The notes under the pieces: generated by a model
The model's database searches: none
What the model was told of the DNA's origin: nothing
Seen by the model: the letters and a program-made list of their open reading frames with translations, nothing else
NCBI RefSeq assembly: GCF_025244925.1
Contig: NZ_CP104275.1
Location: 2,294,001 to 2,358,000, forward strand
From: Arthrobacter zhaoxinii
GTDB taxonomy: Bacteria; Actinomycetota; Actinomycetes; Actinomycetales; Micrococcaceae
DNA: 64,000 bases
Reading direction: 5' to 3'
In this document: positions 53,439 through 62,504 of the stretch, in pieces
Layout of the letters: every line of letters starts with the position of its first letter
Numbering within the stretch: position 1 is the first letter of the stretch
Made by a program: the position numbers and the translations under genes

Positions 53439-55013
53439 CTATTTGTTGACGGAGACCTGCTGCAGCAGTTCCGGTCCGCGGGCGTCGAGCCAGCGCCCGC
53501 CCAGCCGGATCCCGAGGATCAGCACCGCCGCGCCCAGCACCAGTCCCGCGAGCAGTGTCACAGCACCCCAGAGAGTGCTCTCCAGAACGACGGCGAGCGC
53601 TCCGGGAACCAGCACCGGCAGCAGCAGGACAAACAGCAGGAGGCTGAAGGCGCTCTGCACCAGCATCGCCCGTCCGGTGGAGCCTGGCGGAGTCTTGAAG
53701 GCGTTCTCCCCGGGCAGCGGCACGTTGTACGTATACCGTGCGGACACCGCGCTGGAGAGACCCAGGCCCATCAACAGGGCGGCCAGGCTCACCCCCAGTA
53801 CGGGAAGGAGCAGCGCCGGGCGTCCGATCAGCACCGCCGGCAGCACGGAGGCCAAGACGACGGCGGGAACGGCGAACACCGCGCAGGCGAGGACCCTTCC
53901 GGCCCGGTCGGCACGGCCGCTGATTCCCGTCGCCAGGTGGAGGGCAAAGGCCGTGTTGTCGTAGGAGACATCCGCGTGGAGCGAGAAGCCCACCAGGAAG
54001 CCGATCAGCGGACCCAGCGCCAGGCAGACCAGCAGACCGCCGTCGGGGCCGGCGTTGTTACCGCTGAACACCAGCACCACCGCCAGCAGCGGGACAATGA
54101 GCAGTGAAGCGCTGTAGCGGGGGTCCCGCAGCCAGTAGATAAGTGCCCGCGCGGCCACCGCTCCGGTGGGAGTGGCGGGGAAACGCGAGAAGAGTCCGAG
54201 CCCGGCGCTCTTCCGGCCCGCTGCAGACTGCGGCGGGCTGACCAGCGCCCGCAGCAGCAGGGCCTTCCAGGCCAGGACCAGGACCGCCAGGAAAACCAGG
54301 GCGATAAGTGCCTTGGCACCCGCGGCACCGTAATTGCCGAGGGCAATGTCGCCGGGCACCGCCCAGACCGCACCCAACGGCGTCCACGCGAGCACGTCGG
54401 CCAGGCGCGGAAGGAGGTTGCCGCCGGCACTGATCCCGTTTCCCACCGCGGAAATGATGGGGCCCAGCAGCACCAGTGGGATGACCAGCAGCAGCCCGGT
54501 AAAGTCGCGGAACCTGCGGGAGCCGGTCAGGGAGACGGCTGCGGCCACGGTGACGCGCGCGGCGATCAGGCAGGTGAAGAGCGCTACCGCGGAAAGCACC
54601 AGTGCTGCGGCCAGCGCCCCCGGGAAGCGGTACCAGCTCGCAGCCTGCGCCAGTACGGCCAGCAGCATGGCGGCCCCGGGAATACCGATCAGCCCGCCCG
54701 CGGCCAGACCGGTCAGCAGCTGCGGGGTGGGGACGGCATAGGTGGTGAACCGGGCCGGATCCAGGGTCAGGTCCAGGCCCGAAAACACCACCGGTATCAA
54801 GGCCCAGCCGGCAACCGCTGCGGCTCCGGCCAGGATGACCGCTGTCCGGGCCGTCGCCGGATCATCCCCCACGACAAACAGGGCCGCGATCAGCACGGCC
54901 AGGATACCCAGCGCATAGAGCGCACCGAGGACAATCCCGACCAGCTGCCAGGGGCTGCGGCGCAGGGAATTACGCAGCAGCAGGAACTTTAGCCTTAGAA
55001 GGTGCGCAACCAT
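53439..55013 (-). CDS. ABC transporter permease
   Basis: A 524-residue hydrophobic protein with roughly 12 membrane segments, beginning MVAHLLRLKFLLLRNSLRRS. A cytoplasmic loop near the centre (SPPQSAAGRKSAGLGLFSRF) separates two bundles. Its start overlaps the upstream ATPase gene by 19 bases, so it forms the membrane part of an ABC-2-type exporter. The substrate is not clear. Confidence 0.88.
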   Translation of the reverse strand: MVAHLLRLKFLLLRNSLRRSPWQLVGIVLGALYALGILAVLIAALFVVGDDPATARTAVILAGAAAVAGWALIPVVFSGLDLTLDPARFTTYAVPTPQLLTGLAAGGLIGIPGAAMLLAVLAQAASWYRFPGALAAALVLSAVALFTCLIAARVTVAAAVSLTGSRRFRDFTGLLLVIPLVLLGPIISAVGNGISAGGNLLPRLADVLAWTPLGAVWAVPGDIALGNYGAAGAKALIALVFLAVLVLAWKALLLRALVSPPQSAAGRKSAGLGLFSRFPATPTGAVAARALIYWLRDPRYSASLLIVPLLAVVLVFSGNNAGPDGGLLVCLALGPLIGFLVGFSLHADVSYDNTAFALHLATGISGRADRAGRVLACAVFAVPAVVLASVLPAVLIGRPALLLPVLGVSLAALLMGLGLSSAVSARYTYNVPLPGENAFKTPPGSTGRAMLVQSAFSLLLFVLLLPVLVPGALAVVLESTLWGAVTLLAGLVLGAAVLILGIRLGGRWLDARGPELLQQVSVNK

Positions 55014-55768
55014 TCCAGCCCCTCCGAGTGGGTCCGGCCGCCGACCAGCGATACAAAGCGGTCCTCCAGCGTGGCGTCACCGCGGACCTCGTCCACTGTT
55101 CCTGCGGCCAGCAGGTTACCGCCGGCGACCACTGCAACGTGATCGCACATCCGCTGGACGAGGTCCATGACATGGCTGGAAACAATGACTGTTCCGCCGG
55201 AGGAAACGTACCCGGCGAGGATGTCGCGGATATTGGCGGCGGAGACCGGATCCACCGCCTCGAACGGTTCGTCCAGGACCAGCAGGCGCGGGGCATGGAT
55301 CAGGGCGGACGCCAGGGCTACTTTCTTCGTCATTCCCGCGGAGTAATCCACCACGAGCTTGCCCGCATCAGCACTGAGGTCCATGGCGGCCAGCAGATCC
55401 TTGGTCCGCGTCCGGACCGTCTCCCGGTCCATGCCGCGCAGCAGTCCCGCGTACGTCACCAGCTGCTCACCGGTCAGCCGGTCGAAGAGGCGGACGCCGT
55501 CCGGCAGGATCCCCATCAGCCGTTTGGCTTCGAGGGGGCGGGCCCACACATCGGTGCCGTGCACCCATGCGGAGCCCGCGTCCGGCCGCAGCAGTCCGGT
55601 GGCCAGGGAGAGCAACGTGGTCTTGCCCGCCCCGTTGGGACCCACCAATCCGTAGAAGGAGCCCTGAGGCACATCCAGGGTGATCCCGTTGACGGCCGTT
55701 TTGGAACCGAAGCGCTTGGCGAGTCCGCGCACGGACAGTGCCGGGACGGAATCCGGTAGTGATGTCAT
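54995..55768 (-). CDS. ABC transporter ATP-binding protein
   Basis: A 257-residue ATPase of an exporter. Walker A is GPNGAGKTTLLSLATGLL, the signature is YSAGMTKKVALASALI (one residue off the usual LSGG), Walker B LLVLDEPFEAVDP, and the H loop VSSHVMDL. TAGGCT lies 6 bases before the ATG, so it is probably leaderless. It pairs with the overlapping permease. Confidence 0.93.
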   Translation of the reverse strand: MTSLPDSVPALSVRGLAKRFGSKTAVNGITLDVPQGSFYGLVGPNGAGKTTLLSLATGLLRPDAGSAWVHGTDVWARPLEAKRLMGILPDGVRLFDRLTGEQLVTYAGLLRGMDRETVRTRTKDLLAAMDLSADAGKLVVDYSAGMTKKVALASALIHAPRLLVLDEPFEAVDPVSAANIRDILAGYVSSGGTVIVSSHVMDLVQRMCDHVAVVAGGNLLAAGTVDEVRGDATLEDRFVSLVGGRTHSEGLEWLRTF

Positions 55769-55884
55769 GGGTTCAGCCTAGCCATCCGGTGCCGGGACGT
55801 CCTCGGCACAAAGGACCAATTCAGCACCCGTGCCCGCAGACCGGGTCCCCCGAGGGGACTAGGCCTGCGGGGGAAAGCCCTTCA

Positions 55885-56988
55885 CTAGAACATCCCCCGG
55901 CGTGCAGCCCGCTCGTACTGCGGCACCCAGGGCAGCTTGGCATCCAGCTCCACGGCCGCACGCATCCACCAGTGCGGGTCCCGCAGCGCGGCGCGGGCAA
56001 CGAGGATCGCGTCCGCGGAACCGGCCTGCAGGATCTCCTCCGCCTGGGTGCCCGAGTCGATGAGTCCGACGGCGGCGGTGGGCACGGACGCGCCGCGGCG
56101 CACCGCTTCTGCATATTCCACCTGGTAGTTCGGGCCCACCTTGATTGATGCCCCGGGAACCGCGCCGCCGGTGGAGACATCCACCAGGTCCACGCCGCGC
56201 TCCCGGGCAGCGCGTGCCAGCACCACTGAGGACTCCGCGTCCACTCCCCCGGGCATCCAGTCCGTCGCGGAAATGCGCAGCAGCAGCGGCATGGAATCGG
56301 GAATCACTGCCCGTACCGCGTCGATGACCTCCAGGGTCAGCCGGTTCCTCCCGGCTTCATCCCCGCCCCACGCGTCAGTGCGGGTGTTGACCAGCGGGCT
56401 GAGGAACTGGTGCAGCAGGTAGCCGTGCGCACCGTGGATTTCGATCGTGTCGAATCCGGCGTCCACGGAGCGGACGGCGGCGTCGGCGAAGTCGCGGATG
56501 ACCTGCCGGATACCGGCTTCGTCCAGCTGAGCCGGGGCCGCAAAGCTGCCGAACGGGTCCGCCGTGGGGCCCACGGTCTGCCAGCCGCCGTCGGCCGGCG
56601 GCACGCTGCCCTGCCCGGCCGCGAACGGAGCATAGGTGGAGGCCTTGCGTCCGGCGTGCGCCAACTGGATACCGATACGCGCGTCCACGGCACCGTGGCG
56701 GTGCACAAAGTCGGTGATGCGCTGCCAGGCACCGGCCTGCCCGTCATTCCAGATGCCGGCGTCCTGCGGGCTGATCCGCCCGGTCGGGTTCACCGCTGCA
56801 GCCTCGGTGATGATCAGGGCCGCCCCGCCGGCAGCGAAGGACCCCAGATGCATCAGGTGCCAGTCGTTGGGCACTCCCGGCGCGTTGGCCGGATCCGCGC
56901 TGTACTGGCACATCGCGGCAACCCAGCCCCGGTGGGCCAGCTCAAGTCCGCGCAGCGTGATGGGGTCAAAGAGGGAGGGTACGTCCAT
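55885..56988 (-). CDS. NADH:flavin oxidoreductase (old yellow enzyme, YqjM type)
   Basis: An FMN-dependent ene-reductase of 367 residues. It starts MDVPSLFDPITLRGLELAHR; the reactive cysteine is in MCQYSADP, the substrate histidine pair in DTIEIHGAHGYLLHQFLSPL, and FMN contacts in LAHAGRKAST and LVARAALRDPHW. Cys and HxxH mark the YqjM/xenobiotic reductase branch. It ends 16 bases before the thioredoxin-like gene start on the same strand (upstream), so the two may be co-transcribed. Confidence 0.93.
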   Translation of the reverse strand: MDVPSLFDPITLRGLELAHRGWVAAMCQYSADPANAPGVPNDWHLMHLGSFAAGGAALIITEAAAVNPTGRISPQDAGIWNDGQAGAWQRITDFVHRHGAVDARIGIQLAHAGRKASTYAPFAAGQGSVPPADGGWQTVGPTADPFGSFAAPAQLDEAGIRQVIRDFADAAVRSVDAGFDTIEIHGAHGYLLHQFLSPLVNTRTDAWGGDEAGRNRLTLEVIDAVRAVIPDSMPLLLRISATDWMPGGVDAESSVVLARAARERGVDLVDVSTGGAVPGASIKVGPNYQVEYAEAVRRGASVPTAAVGLIDSGTQAEEILQAGSADAILVARAALRDPHWWMRAAVELDAKLPWVPQYERAARRGMF

Positions 56989-57004
56989 GGGGATTCCCGC
57001 CGTC

Positions 57005-57979
57005 CTAGAACAATGCCCGGGCGAGGGCGGAGCGGGCCTTGGTAACCCGGGGGTCCGAGACACCCACCACTTCGAAAAGATCCAGCAGCCGGAGCCGGGC
57101 AGTCTCACGGTCCTCGCCGTGCACCCTGCCGATCAGGCCGGTGATCCGGCGGAAGGCGTCCTCCACGTGCCCGCCGGCAATGTCCAGGTCCGCGACGGCA
57201 AGCTGTGCCTGTACGTTGTCCGGTTCCTCGGCGCCGGCCCGGCGGACGGCATCCGCGTCCGCATCGCGCAGCCGGGCCATGAGTTCCACCTGCGCCAGGC
57301 CGGCCTTCGCTTCCGCATCTGCGGGCTGCTCGGCGAGGGCCCGGCGGTATGCTGCTGCCGCGGTGTCGTAGTCCTCGGCGTTGATGGCGTCGAAGGCTTC
57401 CTGGTGCAGCGGAGGCAGGGGCGCGTCCTCCGCCGGTGCCTGCTCCGTTCCGCCTTCAAGGGATCCGTTGACGCCGTTGGCGGCGGCCACCTGCATCAGT
57501 TCACCAACAAGGGCGCGGATCTGCTCTTCGGGGAGCAGCCGGTCCATCAGCGGCACCGGCTGGCCCTTGATCACGGCGGCAACGGTGGGGACGGCAACCG
57601 CGGAGAAGGCCTGGGCAATCTGCGGGTAGGCCTGGGCGTCCACGCGGGCCAGCAGCATTTTGCCGTTCTGTTCCACCGCGATGGCGGCCAGGATGGCGGA
57701 GACCTGCTGGGAGTCCGGGCTCGCGTCGGAATACAGGTCAATGACCACCGGCACTTCGGCGGACAGCTGGACCACCTGCGGGAAGGTCTGTTCAGAGACC
57801 TGCACCACGAACGGTGACGGTGCAGGAGCGGCGCCGGGTGCGGCACCGGCCGAAGCAGCCGGGGCCGCCTGGGCTGCGGGGGCTGCGGAACGGGCCTTGA
57901 GGGCGGAAAGGTCCACTGCCCCCCGCAGGTTCATGGAAGAGGGGGCCGCCGGTGACGGGCGGTGGTTCGGTGTGCTCAT
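57005..57979 (-). CDS. YbbN/CnoX-like thioredoxin-fold protein with TPR-type C-terminus
   Basis: A 324-residue protein. After an Ala/Pro-rich lead, residues 57-160 are a thioredoxin fold (FVVQVSEQTFPQVVQLSAEV, VVIDLYSDASPDSQQ), but the CxxC is replaced by SPDS, so it cannot act as a thiol reductase. The C-terminal half has TPR helices (TAAAAYRRALAEQPADAEAK). The same domain layout occurs in YbbN/CnoX holdase chaperones and in the mycobacterial Rv1324. A chaperone role is inferred. AAGGTGAAG precedes the ATG. Confidence 0.88.
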   Translation of the reverse strand: MSTPNHRPSPAAPSSMNLRGAVDLSALKARSAAPAAQAAPAASAGAAPGAAPAPSPFVVQVSEQTFPQVVQLSAEVPVVIDLYSDASPDSQQVSAILAAIAVEQNGKMLLARVDAQAYPQIAQAFSAVAVPTVAAVIKGQPVPLMDRLLPEEQIRALVGELMQVAAANGVNGSLEGGTEQAPAEDAPLPPLHQEAFDAINAEDYDTAAAAYRRALAEQPADAEAKAGLAQVELMARLRDADADAVRRAGAEEPDNVQAQLAVADLDIAGGHVEDAFRRITGLIGRVHGEDRETARLRLLDLFEVVGVSDPRVTKARSALARALF

Positions 57980-58029
57980 TTCTTCACCTTATTACGCCGC
58001 GCCCGTGCACCGGCAAGCCCATGCCGTGC

Positions 58030-59715
58030 CTACTTGAGCTTTGCGGACAGCAGTTCCTGGGCCGCACCCACCACCAGGGCCTGGCTGGTCCCGCCGGACG
58101 CCGGCACATAGAGCATCACGGCTTCGCCGTGGGTGACGTCAATGCCCTTGTCGGTGTTCGGCTTGCCGGTCAGTGCCTGGAAGACAGTGCCTTCGAGGTT
58201 GACCGAGTCGCCGGCTTCCTTGGGTGTGCTCGAGAACGTGTTGGACAGGTAGCCGAACACGATCGCGCCGCCGTCCTCGGTCCGCAGGGCATACGTTGCC
58301 TGCGCGTCGGGGGTATGGCTGAACTCGATGCGCGCGAACTCGTTCCGGGGATCGGTCTGGGTCGTCTTCTGGAACTCCACCACATCGTCGCTGAACCGGT
58401 TGCCGGCGAACGTGTCCTTGTGCGTGCCGTCCGGCGTGGTCAGGGAATCCGCCAGCGCTGCCACTGCGTCCTGCGGAGACATCACGAGCCCGTTGTCCGA
58501 GGCCGCGGGGATTTGATCGGTGCCGGCATCGGCTTCCGGTGCCTGCGGGAAGGTGCTGGCAGGCAGCATTTCGACTGCTGAAACCAGCTTGTAGTTATCC
58601 CGGGCCGATTCCTGGACGAGCAGCAGCACCTGCGGCACCGGGTTTCCCTCGCCCTGGGTGACGGCGACGACCGTGCGGGGCCAGTCCGCTCCGCTGCTGA
58701 TCGACTGGGTCCGCAGTTCCGCCGCTTCCACAGGCACCGGGGCCTCGTGATCGGCCGACTTTGCCGCCACGGCGTAGTTCGCCTCGCGCATGGCGTAGGC
58801 GGGGCCGCTGACGCGCGGCTGAAGCAGTGAGGCATCCTTGGCGGCGTCACCGGCCCGGACCGTGCCGGCCACGGAATCCAGAATGCGGGTCAGCTGGGAA
58901 TCGAGTATCACCGGACGGCTTCCGGCCGCGGAGTCATCGGCCAGGGCCGCTGCCGGGGCGGAGCCGGCCGCCAGCACGGCAGCTGCGGCAGCAGCCAGGA
59001 AGGCCGGACGGCGGCGTCCCGGGCGGATCGCGGTGAAAGCCGACGTCGTTCCCGAGACGCTGGCCTGCTTGGCAGGTGTCCCGGTCTCCGGGCCGGCGCT
59101 GCTGCCCCCTCTGCGTCGCGGTCCGCCGCTGCGCAGGAAGGCGAGGGCCAGGCCCAGGACGGCCAGCAGGGCGCCGGCAACGATCAGTGGCACGGCGAAC
59201 GGACGGGTCTCATCGTTTTCCCAGGTCAGGGTCACGTCAGCGGGGGCGGGAGCAGTGCCGTCCGTGGCCAGCAGGATGCGCCAGTCACCCTCCCCCGGTG
59301 CCTTCCAGTCGTAGGACAATTCACCTTCACCGGACTCTTCAACAACCCAGAGGTCGGAACCGGCGGGATTCGGAGCGGTCTTTCCGGTCTTGTCGGTGCC
59401 GACGGTCAGGCCAAGGCGGCCTTCACCCGGGCTAAGCCTGGTGGCGGCGGCATCCGCCACCCATGCCTGAACATCGTTGGCCCGGCCGACCGCCAGCGTG
59501 AAGGGAGCCTCCGAACGGACGGTAATGTCCACGCCGTCGGAGTATTCGGCCAGCAGTTCCGGTTCCAGCACGGTGACGACGGCCCCCTCGTGGCCTTCGG
59601 CATCCATGGCGACCGATTTGGTCTCCGAGGGCGCCCAAAAGGTGCGCTGGCCAATGCCTATCAGCATTAGCAGCACCCCGAGGATGATCAGCGGAACTGC
59701 AAATTTGTTTCGCAC
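58030..59715 (-). CDS. Hypothetical membrane protein, 561 residues
   Basis: No family is recognised. The first 25 residues form a membrane helix (FAVPLIILGVLLMLIGIG), then an extracytoplasmic region, a second helix VPLIVAGALLAVLGLALAFL near 173-195, a basic cytoplasmic loop and a further hydrophobic stretch (FLAAAAAAVLAAGSAPAAALA) before a C-terminal domain of about 300 residues. That domain is probably outside the cell, with FTLAVGRANDVQAWV earlier. AGGTAAG precedes the GTG. Such proteins occur across Arthrobacter; function is unknown. Confidence 0.85.
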   Translation of the reverse strand: MRNKFAVPLIILGVLLMLIGIGQRTFWAPSETKSVAMDAEGHEGAVVTVLEPELLAEYSDGVDITVRSEAPFTLAVGRANDVQAWVADAAATRLSPGEGRLGLTVGTDKTGKTAPNPAGSDLWVVEESGEGELSYDWKAPGEGDWRILLATDGTAPAPADVTLTWENDETRPFAVPLIVAGALLAVLGLALAFLRSGGPRRRGGSSAGPETGTPAKQASVSGTTSAFTAIRPGRRRPAFLAAAAAAVLAAGSAPAAALADDSAAGSRPVILDSQLTRILDSVAGTVRAGDAAKDASLLQPRVSGPAYAMREANYAVAAKSADHEAPVPVEAAELRTQSISSGADWPRTVVAVTQGEGNPVPQVLLLVQESARDNYKLVSAVEMLPASTFPQAPEADAGTDQIPAASDNGLVMSPQDAVAALADSLTTPDGTHKDTFAGNRFSDDVVEFQKTTQTDPRNEFARIEFSHTPDAQATYALRTEDGGAIVFGYLSNTFSSTPKEAGDSVNLEGTVFQALTGKPNTDKGIDVTHGEAVMLYVPASGGTSQALVVGAAQELLSAKLK

Positions 59716-60003
59716 AACTTACCTATCTTCAGTCTGGGCAAATGACATGGCAGGGCGGCGAATTCCCCTGCCTGCGGGAGGAACGAAGCTCCGTAATGCA
59801 GGCGCGAAATCACAGCGGGGCAAATATGTCCTGGCACTTGATAACCCAATGGTAACGAAATCCGTTCAGAGCACCCATTCGTCTTCCGGCCGCGGCAGGT
59901 ACAGGCAGCCGGGAGCACGGGATAACGGGTCCCGCGGGCGCGCCTGCTGGTAAGGTTTCGGTTCGTACCAGGAGCCCAAAAAGGCAGAGGAGAAACGCGC
60001 GAA

Positions 60004-61344
60004 ATGAGCGAAAACGAGGACGTGCCCGTCCACGCGCCGCTCCCCGGCCCGGCGGACAAGAAACCTGCGGATGCTCCCGACCCGAAAGCAGGCCGCACTC
60101 CGATGCCGGGGTTCCTGTCCACAGCTGCGGACCGGGTCCGCTACAGCCTGCGCCACGGAGTTCCCGGTGCCCGTCCGAGGCCGCGCTTCGAATTCCCGCC
60201 CGAGGACGCCGCCGGTCCGGAAATCACCGTCGACAGTGACGTGCGCCTTCCCGATGAACGGCTGAGCGTCAGCGGCGGCGGGCACGGGCCGGAGGCCGAC
60301 CCCGGGAGCATGCGCGCCCACCCTATCTACTTCGGTTTTATGCTCACGGTCGGCGTTGGACTGGCCCTGCTGCTGTTCTTCGTCATCACCAATGTCGGCG
60401 AGCTCCTCGTCTGGATCGGCGCCGCTCTGTTCATCGCACTGGGGCTGGATCCGGTGGTCCGTTGGCTGGGTGCACGGGGAATCCCCCGCCCCGCCGGCAT
60501 CGCCGTCACGGTGCTGGTGCTGGCAGGCGTGGTGACGGCTTTCTTTGCCACCCTGATCCCCACCATCGTGAGCCAGACGACGGAAATCATCGCCAGGGCC
60601 CCGGGATACATCAACAACTTCCTGGCGTCCGACTTCTTCGTCAACATCGACAAGCAGTTCCAGGTCCGGAGCCGGATCGAGGAAGAAGTAGGCCGTTTCT
60701 TCTCCAACAGCGATGCCGTGGGCGGCATTTTCGGCGGTGTGCTCAGTGTGGGCACGGTGATCGCGAACGGCCTGTTCGGCGCCCTGATCATCCTGGTCCT
60801 GACCCTGTATTTCCTGGCGTCCCTCCCCTCGATGAAGAAGTGGGCCTACCGGCTGGCGCCGCGCAGCCGCCGCCGCCGGGTGGAAGCCCTGGCCGAGGAA
60901 ATCACCGGCAGCGTCGGCAACTACGTGATCGGCCAGGGCTTCGTGGCGCTGCTTGATGCCACCTATGCCTTCATCGTGATGACCATCACGGGTGTTCCGT
61001 TCTCGGTGCTGCTGGCCTTCCTGGTCGCACTGCTGGCGTTCATTCCGCTGGTCGGCCCGCCCATCGCCCTGGTGCTGGTCTCCCTGGTGGCACTGACCGA
61101 GGGCTGGCAGACGGCCGTGGTCTTCGCCATCCTCTACATGGCCTACCTACAGTTCGAGGCGTACTTCGTCTCCCCGCGCGTGATGCAGCGGGCCGTGGCG
61201 GTACCCGGCGCCGTCGCCGTGATTGCCGTGATTGCCGGCGGCAGCCTCCTCGGGGTGCTGGGGGCACTGATAGCCATTCCGACGGCGGCCGCCACCCTGC
61301 TGCTGCTCAAGGAAGTCTTCATCGCCCGGCAGGACAGGGTCTGA
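60004..61344 (+). CDS. AI-2E family transporter
   Basis: A 446-residue membrane protein of the AI-2E / PerM group. Eight or so helices are visible, with VWIGAALFIALGLDPVVRWL near 140, the soluble loop QTTEIIARAPGYINNFLASD, LIILVLTLYFLASLP, and QFEAYFVSPRVMQRAVAVPG. The first 100 or so residues are polar. GAGGAGAAA precedes the ATG. Family members export autoinducer-2 or act as sodium/proton antiporters; the role here is not known. Confidence 0.92.
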   Translation: MSENEDVPVHAPLPGPADKKPADAPDPKAGRTPMPGFLSTAADRVRYSLRHGVPGARPRPRFEFPPEDAAGPEITVDSDVRLPDERLSVSGGGHGPEADPGSMRAHPIYFGFMLTVGVGLALLLFFVITNVGELLVWIGAALFIALGLDPVVRWLGARGIPRPAGIAVTVLVLAGVVTAFFATLIPTIVSQTTEIIARAPGYINNFLASDFFVNIDKQFQVRSRIEEEVGRFFSNSDAVGGIFGGVLSVGTVIANGLFGALIILVLTLYFLASLPSMKKWAYRLAPRSRRRRVEALAEEITGSVGNYVIGQGFVALLDATYAFIVMTITGVPFSVLLAFLVALLAFIPLVGPPIALVLVSLVALTEGWQTAVVFAILYMAYLQFEAYFVSPRVMQRAVAVPGAVAVIAVIAGGSLLGVLGALIAIPTAAATLLLLKEVFIARQDRV

Positions 61345-61374
61345 CCCGGGCGCAACTTTTGCCCGGGCGGTGAG

Positions 61375-61728
61375 TCAGTACCGTCGGCGGATCCGCCAAC
61401 AGTGGTTGTGCCAGTGCCGGCGGCCCTCAACGGCGGTCTGCCGCCCCAGCAGCGAGTCTTCCTGCCACACCACCAAGTGGGCGGTGCCGGGCGGAATGAT
61501 CTGCGCGCAGCCGGGGCACCGGTAGTCCTTTGCGGCTTTGCCGGCCGTGATTTGCCGCACCGACCATTCGCCGTCGGGACCGCTTTCTCGCATCGGAATA
61601 CCGGCGCGGGTGCGTTCCAGATCCCGCTCCGGCGGGGGCGATGCCCACTTACGGCGTGCGTTCCGACCGGCGGCGCTGCCGGTGGCGGGCGCGCGGCGGG
61701 GATGATTCGAACGGGGCATAGAAGTCAT
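61375..61728 (-). CDS. Zinc-site protein beside nucS
   Basis: A 117-residue basic protein. The N-terminal half is Arg-rich and probably disordered; the C-terminal half has YRCPGCAQIIPPGTAHLVVW, then RRHWHNHCWR, a likely CxxC/HxxxC zinc site. A start at 61728 or three codons later (MPRSNHP) is possible. It is divergent from nucS with only 31 bases between, so the two share a control region. Function is unknown; a nucleic-acid-binding role is plausible. Confidence 0.8.
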   Translation of the reverse strand: MTSMPRSNHPRRAPATGSAAGRNARRKWASPPPERDLERTRAGIPMRESGPDGEWSVRQITAGKAAKDYRCPGCAQIIPPGTAHLVVWQEDSLLGRQTAVEGRRHWHNHCWRIRRRY

Positions 61729-61759
61729 TTTGCCGCAGTTGAGCCGGTAAAGTGCAACT

Positions 61760-62455
61760 GTGCGTTTAGTAATAGCCCGCTGCTCCGTTGACTACGTCGG
61801 CCGCCTCCGTGCCCATCTGCCCCTGGCCGTAAGGCTGCTCATGGTGAAGGCCGACGGTTCCGTCCTGATCCATTCCGACGGCGGATCCTACAAACCGCTG
61901 AACTGGATGAGCCCTCCGGCCACCCTGCGCAGCCTGGAACCCGACGAGACGGACGCCGAAGCCGGCGTCACCGAAGTCTGGAACGTCCAGAGCGCCAAGA
62001 CCGACGACCGCCTCATCATCAGCATCTATGAGCGGTTCTCCGACGTCTCCCACGACCTCGGCACCGATCCCGGCCTGATCAAGGACGGCGTCGAAGCGGA
62101 CCTGCAGCGGCTGCTGGCTGAACAGATCCACCGGCTCGGCGCGGGCCACACGCTGATCCGCCGCGAATACATGACCGCCATCGGTCCCGTGGACATCCTC
62201 GCCCGCGACGCCGCCGGCGCGACGGTGGCCGTGGAGCTGAAGCGCCGCGGAGACATCGACGGCGTGGAGCAGCTGACCCGGTACCTGGAACTCCTCAACC
62301 GCGACCCGCTGCTGGCACCGGTGCGGGGCATTTTTGCCGCCCAGCAGATCAAGCCGCAGGCCCGTGTGCTGGCCGAAGACCGCGGGATCACCTGCCTCAC
62401 GCTCGACTACGACGCCATGCGCGGCGTGGATGACCGGGATTCCCGTCTGTTCTGA
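61760..62455 (+). CDS. nucS: Endonuclease NucS (EndoMS)
   Basis: The non-canonical mismatch-repair endonuclease of actinobacteria and archaea, 231 residues. The N-terminal DNA-binding domain begins [20 protein letters not shown]; the C-terminal RecB-like nuclease has [29 protein letters not shown] and the Q-containing [12 protein letters not shown] and K of the active site are present. TAAAGT lies 6 bases before the GTG and no ribosome site is seen, so it is probably leaderless. The C-terminus ends DSRLF, a typical clamp-binding end. Confidence 0.96.
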   Translation: MRLVIARCSVDYVGRLRAHLPLAVRLLMVKADGSVLIHSDGGSYKPLNWMSPPATLRSLEPDETDAEAGVTEVWNVQSAKTDDRLIISIYERFSDVSHDLGTDPGLIKDGVEADLQRLLAEQIHRLGAGHTLIRREYMTAIGPVDILARDAAGATVAVELKRRGDIDGVEQLTRYLELLNRDPLLAPVRGIFAAQQIKPQARVLAEDRGITCLTLDYDAMRGVDDRDSRLF

Positions 62456-62504
62456 CTCCCCGTTCCGCTCCCGGCCGCGGGCCCGGCATGCCTAGAATCG
62501 GTGC

